Shown piece by piece: positions 1 to 4,546 of a DNA stretch of 5,321 bases. Source of the stretch: an uncultured Bacillota bacterium (GTDB lineage Bacteria > Bacillota > Clostridia > Peptostreptococcales > Anaerovoracaceae); the NCBI GenBank assembly GCA_946545145.1, contig CAMNNG010000085.1, positions 1 to 5,321 on the forward strand, read 5' to 3'. Positions within the stretch are counted from its first letter, which is position 1; the number at the start of each line of letters is the position of its first letter. Under the pieces are notes generated by a model that saw nothing but the letters and a program-made list of their open reading frames with translations, was not told the origin of the DNA and ran no database searches. The position numbers were made by a program, and so were the translations under genes.

Positions 1-1209
1 GGCCGTCTTGCTCTTGCTGTATTTCTTGAAATATATCTGAGCGTTCTTCGCCGGAGCGTACCTGACGTCGAGGGGGATGCTGATGGGCTCTCCGTTGTAG
101 TAGTTCGTCACGTGCGCCTCTTTGTCGCCGGTTTTGATCAGGTGGAGATTCGCCGTGAGAAGCTCGCCGTACAGCCTGAACTTCTCGGAGTCCTGAGCCG
201 TAAGGATGTCTTCGGAGAGGCGCTGCTTTTTGAGGCGGGCCTTCTTGAGCGCGGCCGTGACCGTCTTCGAGAGGGCCTGTGACTTCTGTCTGACCCTGTT
301 GGATGTGTTGCGGTTGCGGTAGTAGTAAGCGATCGCTTCACTGACCGAAGAGGTCTCGACGCACGAGTAGCGCTCTTCATACTCCGGGATCTTCACGACC
401 GAAAAGTCGGCGGGGGTCCCGTTCTCTTTGATGTATACGCGCGTTTCAAGATCGCCGGACTCTATCTTTTCAAGTACGTATGCGAGTCTTGAGGCGATGC
501 TCTCAGCGTCCGGACGCCAGAGACCTGCGTCGCTGTCTCCTGCCGTATCATCTGCCGAGGGCTCTCCGCCGCCGTAAGCGAGATATCTCGCCATGACGGG
601 GGATATGCCGCTGATGTTGTCAAGAAGGGCCTTCGAGACATCGCGGCTGTCATCTATGAAACCTGAAATATCTTCTTTCGTTACACGGTCAAAGGGTATC
701 TTGTCCTGCGACGGGGGATATTCGTATGTGCCTCCGGGCAGGATCTGGCGGGCGCGGCTCTCTTCGCCGGTTATATGCTTGACGGCGCCGAGGATGCGGC
801 CCGTTTCCTTTTCGACGAGGATGATGTTGCTGTGACGCCCCATGATCTCGATGATGAGCTTTTTGTCGACGGTGAAGCCCATTTCGTCACGCGATTCAAA
901 GAACATCTCTATCATCCTGTCGGAGCCTGTCTGACGGATGTCGACGATGCGGCTTCCCTGAAGGTGCTTTCTCATGAGCATGCAAAGAGCAGGCGGCGCG
1001 GCAGGATTCCTGTAATCCTCGTCCGTCATGTATATCCCGCAGTGTTCGCTCGATGATGATGTGTAGAACCTTACTCTTCCCAGAGGTCCGTGCACGAAGA
1101 ATACGAGCTCGTCTCTTTCGGGCTGATATATCTTTTCAACTTTGCCGCCGCTCAGGTACCTTGAAAGTTCAAGGGATACGGCTCTTGTGACAATACCGTC
1201 GAATGCCAT
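1..1209 (-). CDS. rqcH: RqcH/NFACT-family ribosome quality-control protein, partial (C-terminus beyond left edge)
   Basis: This is the bacterial homologue of Rqc2/NEMF. In Bacillus, RqcH binds obstructed 50S subunits carrying peptidyl-tRNA and recruits tRNA-Ala to add C-terminal alanine tails; older names are FbpA and YloA. The frame is open from the ATG at 1209 to base 1, giving 403 residues of a family usually about 560-590 long. The start MAFDGIVT is the family's standard N-terminus. The NFACT-N domain carries Asp97-Arg98, the pair at the same numbering that is needed for tRNA binding in B. subtilis RqcH, and MGRHSNIIL at 123-131. A helix-hairpin-helix-like stretch lies near 195-211. A basic helical region begins near 296 (YYRNR), and NAQIYFKKY at 389-397 marks the middle of the coiled coil. 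The C-terminal NFACT-R domain is missing because of the window edge. A short Gly/Asp/Ser-rich segment at 213-229 looks like a linker. The gene is divergent from yicC; its ribosome site AAAAGGGAG lies about 11 nt from the ATG, slightly far. Confidence 0.94.
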   Translation of the reverse strand, partial: MAFDGIVTRAVSLELSRYLSGGKVEKIYQPERDELVFFVHGPLGRVRFYTSSSSEHCGIYMTDEDYRNPAAPPALCMLMRKHLQGSRIVDIRQTGSDRMIEMFFESRDEMGFTVDKKLIIEIMGRHSNIILVEKETGRILGAVKHITGEESRARQILPGGTYEYPPSQDKIPFDRVTKEDISGFIDDSRDVSKALLDNISGISPVMARYLAYGGGEPSADDTAGDSDAGLWRPDAESIASRLAYVLEKIESGDLETRVYIKENGTPADFSVVKIPEYEERYSCVETSSVSEAIAYYYRNRNTSNRVRQKSQALSKTVTAALKKARLKKQRLSEDILTAQDSEKFRLYGELLTANLHLIKTGDKEAHVTNYYNGEPISIPLDVRYAPAKNAQIYFKKYSKSKTA

Positions 1210-1240
1210 TGTTTTTGGTGTCTCCCTTTTCTGTGTTTCG

Positions 1241-1249
1241 TGATATAAT
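1241..1249 (+). promoter_or_regulatory. extended -10 promoter of yicC
   Basis: TGATATAAT is a perfect extended -10: TG at 1241-1242, one base, then consensus TATAAT at 1244-1249. The 17-bp-spaced -35 position (1221-1226) does not resemble TTGACA, which is common for extended -10 promoters. The predicted start is near 1256, giving a leader of about 36 nt that contains the yicC ribosome site. It overlaps the rqcH -10 on the other strand. Confidence 0.7.
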
Positions 1250-1250
1250 A
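1242..1250 (-). promoter_or_regulatory. probable rqcH -10 region (minus strand)
   Basis: On the minus strand the sequence TATTAT (1245-1250) is one mismatch from the consensus -10 and lies about 35 bp from the rqcH start codon. TATATC at 1242-1247 is an alternative register. I find no convincing -35 at 16-18 bp. The element lies almost entirely on top of the yicC -10, so both directions would open the same DNA. The predicted leader is about 29 nt. Confidence 0.5.
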
Positions 1251-1276
1251 ACCAATGTTATCATAAAATACAGGTG

Positions 1277-1284
1277 AAAAGGAG
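1277..1284 (+). promoter_or_regulatory. Shine-Dalgarno site deciding the yicC start
   Basis: AAAAGGAG ends 7 nt before the ATG at 1292, which begins MIKSMTGFG. An in-frame GTG at 1274 would place this site inside the coding region, so it is not the start. Confidence 0.85.
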
Positions 1285-1291
1285 AATTTTG

Positions 1292-2173
1292 ATGATAAAG
1301 AGCATGACAGGATTCGGTAAAGGTGAGTACAGCGACGGAAAGAGGAACTTCGTGTGCGAGATCAGATCTGTCAACCACAGATACGCTGATGTCACGGTGA
1401 AGATGCCGCGCCGCTACAGCTTCCTTGAGGAAACGATCAGAAAGACGGTCAAGAAGACAGTAAGAAGAGGCAAGGTCGAAGTATCGATCATGGTAGACAA
1501 CCTTACTGAGGAAGACTTCAACGTCAGGCTGAACACCATGGCCGCGAAGCAGTACATCGACAATCTCAGAGCACTGAAAGAAGAGTTCTCGCTGGACGGC
1601 GATATCACTCTCGAGATGGTAGCGGGAATGCCGGACGTTCTGAAGTCGATACCCGATATCGAAGATGAAGAAGAGATCACGGCGTCTGCGACAGAGGCAC
1701 TCGAAGCCGCGCTCCACAACCTTGATCAGATGAGGACTATCGAAGGCCAGAAGCTGGGAGAAGACCTCGTTATGCGCGGAGAGATCGTAAGAAAGTATGT
1801 CGAAGAGATCTCGGAAAGATCGCCTCAGGTCGTGAAAGCTTACTCAGAGAAGCTGCAGGAGAGACTCTCTGAGCTCCTCGACGGCAAGATCGAAGTCCCC
1901 GAGGACAGGATCCTCATGGAAGCCGCGATCTTCGCTGACAAGACGAGCATCACAGAGGAGCTCGTAAGGCTCGACAGCCATATATCGCAGCTCAACCAGA
2001 TACTCGGCGCGCCGAAGTCGGACGGCAAGAAGCTCGACTTCCTCGTCCAGGAGATGAACAGGGAAGCGAACACGATCGGATCGAAGGCCAACGACAACGA
2101 GATCACGGGCATGGTGCTCGAGATCAAGAGCGAGGTCGAAAAGATCCGCGAGCAGGTGCAGAATATAGAGTAG
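1292..2173 (+). CDS. yicC: YicC/YloC-family endoribonuclease
   Basis: This 293-residue protein is a full-length YicC-family member (YloC in Bacillus). E. coli YicC is an endoribonuclease that promotes decay of the small RNA RyhB; the role in Bacillota is less defined. The N-terminal YicC domain spans about 1-155, with KSMTGFG at 3-9, EIRSVNHRY at 23-31 and RRGKVEV at 58-64. The middle (about 130-205) is helical and charged. The C-terminal DUF1732 domain (about 208-293) carries ADKTSITEELVRLDSHI at 215-231 and the hallmark DFLVQEMNREANTIGSKAND at 249-268, ending in a charged helix. The ATG at 1292 is chosen because it gives the family's usual N-terminus with a well-placed ribosome site. It is the first plus-strand gene after the divergent promoter, and gmk follows after 62 bp. 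Bacillus and many clostridia have remA in that gap; here there is no room for it. Confidence 0.95.
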   Translation: MIKSMTGFGKGEYSDGKRNFVCEIRSVNHRYADVTVKMPRRYSFLEETIRKTVKKTVRRGKVEVSIMVDNLTEEDFNVRLNTMAAKQYIDNLRALKEEFSLDGDITLEMVAGMPDVLKSIPDIEDEEEITASATEALEAALHNLDQMRTIEGQKLGEDLVMRGEIVRKYVEEISERSPQVVKAYSEKLQERLSELLDGKIEVPEDRILMEAAIFADKTSITEELVRLDSHISQLNQILGAPKSDGKKLDFLVQEMNREANTIGSKANDNEITGMVLEIKSEVEKIREQVQNIE

Positions 2174-2179
2174 TTTTCC

Positions 2180-2208
2180 TTGTATGAGTTATGCGTTAGT
2201 GGTATAAT
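2180..2208 (+). promoter_or_regulatory. gmk-rpoZ promoter
   Basis: The -35 TTGTAT (2180-2185) is separated by 17 bp from a perfect TATAAT (2203-2208), which is also preceded by TG in the extended -10 position (2200-2201). It lies in the 62-bp gap between yicC and gmk, with a predicted start near 2215 and a leader of only about 20 nt. gmk-rpoZ can therefore be transcribed independently of yicC, besides any read-through, since no terminator is visible in the gap. Confidence 0.8.
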
Positions 2209-2235
2209 ATTTATTCGCAGCAAGAAGGAGGACTA

Positions 2236-2811
2236 ATGAAAAAGGGAAAACTTTTCGTTATATCGGGTCCGTCGGGGACCGGAAAAGGCACGATATGCGA
2301 GCGCATCATCAATGAGAACGACGATGTAGCTCTGTCCGTATCGATGACGACGAGAGAGCCCAGAGAGGGCGAGATCGACGGCGTGAACTACTATTTCGTC
2401 AGTGACGATGAGTTCCGGAAGGTGATAGACGAAGACGGATTCCTTGAATATGCATGCGTTTACAGGCATTCCTACGGAACACCGAAGCAGGCCGTTCTGT
2501 CAAAGCTTGAGCAGGGCATAGACGTCATCCTGGAGATAGACACTCAGGGCGCAATGAATATCAAGAAAAAGTATCCGGAAGGGGTATTCATATTCATCAA
2601 GCCGCCTTCGCTGCAGGAACTGAGGCACAGGATAGAGTCGAGGGGCAAAGATGACCAGGAGACTATAGAGCTGAGGCTCAGCGAGGCTGAAAAGGAAATG
2701 GGCCTGATCGACGAGTATGATCACTGCGTCGTCAATGACGATCTGGATGAGGCTGTCGAAAAGGTCAGGAATATAATGAAGGAGGAGAAAAATGCTGTAT
2801 CCTGCAATTGA
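2236..2811 (+). CDS. gmk: guanylate kinase
   Basis: Cytosolic guanylate kinase converts GMP (or dGMP) plus ATP to GDP plus ADP, feeding GTP, dGTP and (p)ppGpp pools; in Bacillota the enzyme is a known target of ppGpp inhibition. The 191 residues are a normal length. The P-loop GPSGTGKGT is at 11-19. The guanylate-kinase signature runs from T38 to F54 and includes R40, R43, E46, G49 and Y52 of the GMP site. Other family features are EYA at 71-73, YGTP at 80-83, the LEIDTQGA strand with D102, and the lid region around 131-148 (RIESRGKDD). The ribosome site AAGGAGG (2225-2231) is strong but only 4 nt from the ATG. The last 20 nt overlap rpoZ in another frame, and the rpoZ ribosome site is inside gmk, suggesting translational coupling. 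The gene has its own promoter. Confidence 0.98.
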   Translation: MKKGKLFVISGPSGTGKGTICERIINENDDVALSVSMTTREPREGEIDGVNYYFVSDDEFRKVIDEDGFLEYACVYRHSYGTPKQAVLSKLEQGIDVILEIDTQGAMNIKKKYPEGVFIFIKPPSLQELRHRIESRGKDDQETIELRLSEAEKEMGLIDEYDHCVVNDDLDEAVEKVRNIMKEEKNAVSCN

Positions 2812-2992
2812 TGAGATAAAGAAAAAGACAGACAACAAATATACTCTTGCCATCCTTACGGCGAAGCGCGCGCGTGACATCATCGACGGCAAACCGCTTC
2901 TGATGGACGGCATGGAGGATGAGAATCCCGTATCGACTGCTGCTTTCGAGATCGACGAGGATCTGCTTACATACAGCAGAGAAGAGGACTAA
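2792..2992 (+). CDS. rpoZ: DNA-directed RNA polymerase omega subunit
   Basis: Omega binds the beta-prime subunit and helps RNA polymerase assembly and stability. The 66 residues match the short Gram-positive form (about 67 in Bacillus). Family features are the N-terminal MLYPAIDEI, the helix with KYTLAILTAKRARDI at 16-30 including the conserved KRAR at 25-28, and NPVSTAAFEI at 45-54, followed by an acidic tail. The start at 2792 is supported by AAGGAGG (2779-2785) with 6-nt spacing. The gene begins inside gmk (20-nt overlap, different frame), consistent with coupled translation. It is the last gene of its block: a strong terminator begins about 25 nt after the TAA stop, and the coaBC gene that follows rpoZ in Bacillus and many clostridia is absent. 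Confidence 0.95.
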   Translation: MLYPAIDEIKKKTDNKYTLAILTAKRARDIIDGKPLLMDGMEDENPVSTAAFEIDEDLLTYSREED

Positions 2993-3017
2993 AACGGGAG
3001 CTTACTCAGGATAATAC

Positions 3018-3056
3018 AGAGATCGTCAAACGGTTTGACGGTCTCTTTTGTTTTTT
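3018..3056 (+). terminator. intrinsic terminator after rpoZ
   Basis: A 12-bp stem pairs 3019-3030 with 3034-3045 around a 3-nt CGG loop, with one G-U wobble (3023/3041); A3018 can also pair with T3046. A T-tract follows (3046-3056, TTTT then G then TTTTTT). It should end yicC-gmk-rpoZ transcription before the LytTR gene. Confidence 0.93.
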
Positions 3057-3093
3057 GTGAAAACCGACCTTTCGGGTAATTATTTGCCGTTTT

Positions 3094-3115
3094 GTGAAAA
3101 AATAAGTGAAAAAAT
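3094..3115 (+). repeat. tandem pair of 10-bp direct repeats upstream of the LytTR gene
   Basis: GTGAAAAAAT occurs at 3094-3103 and again, identically, at 3106-3115, a 12-bp period. The pair sits in the AT-rich spacer, 22 bp upstream of the candidate -35 of the LytTR gene. A-tracts one helical turn apart suggest intrinsic bending or a protein site. In AT-rich DNA this could also be chance. Confidence 0.45.
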
Positions 3116-3137
3116 GCTAAACAAATAATAAAAAGTG

Positions 3138-3166
3138 TTTACAAAAACGCCTTAATGGAAGAATAT
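3138..3166 (+). promoter_or_regulatory. tentative promoter of the LytTR gene
   Basis: TTTACA (3138-3143) is a fair -35. At 17 bp the -10 would be GAATAT (3161-3166), a weak match. Better TATA-like sequence (TATGTATATAT, 3164-3174) follows but at a suboptimal distance. The gene is preceded by a strong terminator, so some promoter must lie between 3057 and 3200. The exact register is unsure, and a weak core would suit an activated promoter. Confidence 0.4.
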
Positions 3167-3200
3167 GTATATATCTAGTTGTTTATGATGCCATCTAAAC

Positions 3201-3208
3201 GGAGGTGA
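3201..3208 (+). promoter_or_regulatory. strong Shine-Dalgarno site of the LytTR gene
   Basis: GGAGGTGA is fully complementary to the 3' end of 16S rRNA and lies 6 nt before the ATG at 3215. It rules out the out-of-frame ATG at 3210 as the start of this protein. Confidence 0.9.
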
Positions 3209-3214
3209 GATGAT

Positions 3215-3574
3215 ATGGCAGTCGACATCATAGGAAAAGACAAAGATATAATACCGGTCGTGACGCGCCGGGCATCGAGCGCTGTGCAGCTCAGTGAAGT
3301 GGTCCTGATCGAAAAGAGTGAGGGGGTCGTTACGATAGAAACGGTAAAGGAGCGGATAGTGACCCGGCAGAGCATGAAGGAGATCGTGAAGGAACTCGAT
3401 GGAAAGGATAACTTCTATGCCTGTCATTCGTATCTCGTGATCAATTTCGATTATGTGAGATCCATGGAGAACGGATACATATTCTTTGCCTGCAGAAAGG
3501 CGGAATATGTTGGTGAAAAAAACTTCGCGAAAGCGAGGAAAAAATATAATGAATACATCGGTTATAACGGCTGA
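3215..3574 (+). CDS. stand-alone LytTR-domain DNA-binding protein
   Basis: This 119-residue protein is essentially one LytTR domain, the DNA-binding module of AgrA, ComE and LytR-type response regulators. After about 26 residues of unclear role comes the LytTR pattern: the LSEVVLIEKSEGVVTI strand region (26-41), a short helix with RQSMKEIVKEL (51-61), the signature FYACHSYLVINFDYV (67-81, with the conserved His71 and Asn77), and the IFFACRKAEYVGEKNFAKARKKY segment (89-111) that forms the last strand and helix. There is no receiver domain, signal peptide or membrane segment, so it cannot take phosphate from a histidine kinase by the usual route, and no kinase is adjacent. It lies between the rpoZ terminator and the rpsB promoter and is probably monocistronic. 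Targets are unknown; self-regulation or an effect on the neighbouring rpsB promoter are inferences only. The domain assignment is firm, the function is not. Confidence 0.85.
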   Translation: MAVDIIGKDKDIIPVVTRRASSAVQLSEVVLIEKSEGVVTIETVKERIVTRQSMKEIVKELDGKDNFYACHSYLVINFDYVRSMENGYIFFACRKAEYVGEKNFAKARKKYNEYIGYNG

Positions 3575-3598
3575 GAAAACAGACGCGCCAAACGTGCA

Positions 3599-3612
3599 TT
3601 TTTCATGAAAAA
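3599..3612. repeat. 14-bp perfect palindrome upstream of the rpsB promoter
   Basis: TTTTTCATGAAAAA reads identically on both strands and ends 4 bp before the rpsB -35. It may be an operator, or its A/T-rich arms may act as an UP-like element for the polymerase alpha subunits. It could also supply the T-run for a weak end of the LytTR transcript. Confidence 0.5.
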
Positions 3613-3616
3613 ACCC

Positions 3617-3645
3617 TTGATATTGCAATGGGTTTAGGGTAAAAT
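3617..3645 (+). promoter_or_regulatory. rpsB-tsf promoter
   Basis: TTGATA (3617-3622), a 17-bp spacer and TAAAAT (3640-3645) form a near-consensus sigma-A promoter, as expected for a highly expressed ribosomal operon. An A-rich stretch (3608-3613) lies just upstream. The predicted start is about 3652, giving a leader of about 127 nt before rpsB. An inverted repeat, AAACCC at 3611-3616 and GGGTTT at 3630-3635, flanks the -35 element. Confidence 0.85.
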
Positions 3646-3652
3646 ATTTCCC

Positions 3653-3778
3653 GGCGTCACAAAACGGTGCGCCAATCAAAATTCACACACCCGTGCAGAT
3701 CGCGGAAGGGTGCCTCTGTTTGAAAGAGGTTGGCCGCGAAACGATGCATCGGTGGAGGGACAAAACCAGGAGGTTAAT
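3653..3778 (+). promoter_or_regulatory. structured 5' leader of rpsB, candidate S2 autoregulatory RNA
   Basis: The leader can fold into two elements. The first is a hairpin at 3653-3673: GGCG pairs with CGCC and CAC with GTG, one bulged base, loop 3661-3666. The second is a long interrupted stem-loop from 3688 to 3754: 3688-3691 with 3751-3754, 3694-3697 with 3745-3748, 3700-3705 with 3734-3739, and an apical stem 3713-3717 with 3725-3729 closing a 7-nt loop. Between them these pairs span nearly the whole leader up to the ribosome site AGGAGG (3768-3773). Leaders of ribosomal protein genes often bind the encoded protein and shut off translation, and rpsB leaders do this in gammaproteobacteria. 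I infer the same kind of role for S2 here. The pairing is read by eye and not tested by covariation. There is no T-run after either hairpin, so control would act on translation rather than termination. Confidence 0.55.
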
Positions 3779-4534
3779 ATGGCAGTAATTTCTATGAAGC
3801 AGCTTTTGGAAGCAGGTGTTCATTTCGGACATCAGACAAGAAGATGGAACCCGAAGATGGCTCCGTACATCTTTACAGAGAGAAACGGAATCTACATCAT
3901 CGATCTTCAGACGACCGTCAAAAAAATCGAAGAAGCATTCAACTTTATTCAGAGCGTTGCCAGAGAAGGCAAACCGATCCTTTTCGTTGGAACTAAAAAG
4001 CAGGCTCAGACAGCTATCAAAGACGAAGCTCTCCGCTGCGGCGAGTATTTCGTTAACCAGAGATGGCTCGGCGGAATGCTGACAAACTACAAGACGATCT
4101 CCAAGAGGATCAAGAGACTTGCTGATATCCGTGCTATGGAGCAGGACGGAACATTCGAAAAGCTTTCGAAGAAGGAAGTCCAGACACTGAACCACGAAGC
4201 TGACAAACTCGAAAAATTCCTCGGCGGTATCAAAGACATGGAAGGAATGCCGGGCGCTATCTTCATCGTAGATCCGAAGAAAGAAAGGATCGCCGTAAGA
4301 GAAGCTAAGATCCTCGGTATCCCGGTAGTCGGTATCGTAGATACGAACTGCGACCCGGATGATGTTGACTATGTCATCCCGGCAAACGACGACGCTATCA
4401 GAGCGGTCAAACTGATCTCTTCGTGCATGGCTGATGCTGTTCTCGAAGCAAAGCAGGGCGAGTCGATGGACGAAGGTTCGGACGAAGCTGACGAAGCAGT
4501 TGAAGAAGCAGCTGAGGCTGAAGTTAACAACTAG
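3779..4534 (+). CDS. rpsB: 30S ribosomal protein S2
   Basis: S2 is a late-assembling small-subunit protein at the head-body junction, needed for S1-type interactions and translation initiation. The 251 residues are typical. Family landmarks are VHFGHQTRRWNPKM at 14-27, VGTKKQAQ at 70-77, RWLGGMLTN at 95-103, PGAIFIVDP at 158-166 and IVDTNCDPD at 186-194. The last 25 residues form a strongly acidic Glu/Asp/Ala tail, common but variable in Bacillota. The ATG at 3779 is chosen over an in-frame GTG at 3710: it gives the standard MAVISMKQLL start, and AGGAGG (3768-3773) sits 5 nt upstream, whereas the longer version would read through the structured leader. tsf follows after 12 nt in the usual rpsB-tsf operon. 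Isoleucine is almost always ATC, in keeping with high expression. Confidence 0.99.
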   Translation: MAVISMKQLLEAGVHFGHQTRRWNPKMAPYIFTERNGIYIIDLQTTVKKIEEAFNFIQSVAREGKPILFVGTKKQAQTAIKDEALRCGEYFVNQRWLGGMLTNYKTISKRIKRLADIRAMEQDGTFEKLSKKEVQTLNHEADKLEKFLGGIKDMEGMPGAIFIVDPKKERIAVREAKILGIPVVGIVDTNCDPDDVDYVIPANDDAIRAVKLISSCMADAVLEAKQGESMDEGSDEADEAVEEAAEAEVNN

Positions 4535-4538
4535 GAGG
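4533..4538 (+). promoter_or_regulatory. tsf Shine-Dalgarno site overlapping the rpsB stop codon
   Basis: AGGAGG begins within the TAG stop of rpsB (4532-4534) and lies 8 nt before the tsf ATG. Ribosomes finishing S2 would clear the tsf site, pointing to coupled translation of the two genes. Confidence 0.85.
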
Positions 4539-4546
4539 AATAAGAA

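Noticed and set aside
1274..1291. Upstream GTG as the yicC start
   Set aside because: It would put the Shine-Dalgarno site inside the gene and add residues absent from the family's conserved MIKSMTGFG start.
1169..1717. Antisense open frame of 182 codons opposite yicC and the divergent promoter
   Set aside because: It overlaps the rqcH start and promoter, resembles no family I recognise and lacks a sensible ribosome site. It is a by-product of yicC codon usage.
2772..2777. TATAAT near the end of gmk as an rpoZ promoter
   Set aside because: There is no TG extension and no -35-like sequence at 16-18 bp. It arises from Ile-Met codons in gmk.
3064..3075. Small CCGA/TCGG hairpin after the rpoZ terminator
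   Set aside because: A 4-bp stem without a T-run directly after it is likely chance.
3585..3603. GCGC/GTGC hairpin followed by TTTTT as a terminator of the LytTR gene
   Set aside because: The stem is only 4 bp with one G-U pair, too weak to call. It remains possible that the LytTR transcript ends here or reads into rpsB.
3152..3679. Antisense open frame of 175 codons opposite the LytTR gene
   Set aside because: It spans both promoters and the LytTR gene, and its translation is Phe/His-rich without domain features. The plus-strand LytTR match is clear.
3710..3778. In-frame GTG adding 23 residues to S2
   Set aside because: The added residues fall in the structured leader and are unlike S2, whereas the ATG at 3779 has a strong ribosome site and the standard N-terminus.
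3683..4195. Antisense open frame of 170 codons opposite rpsB
   Set aside because: It is a shadow of a highly biased ribosomal gene with no recognisable product.
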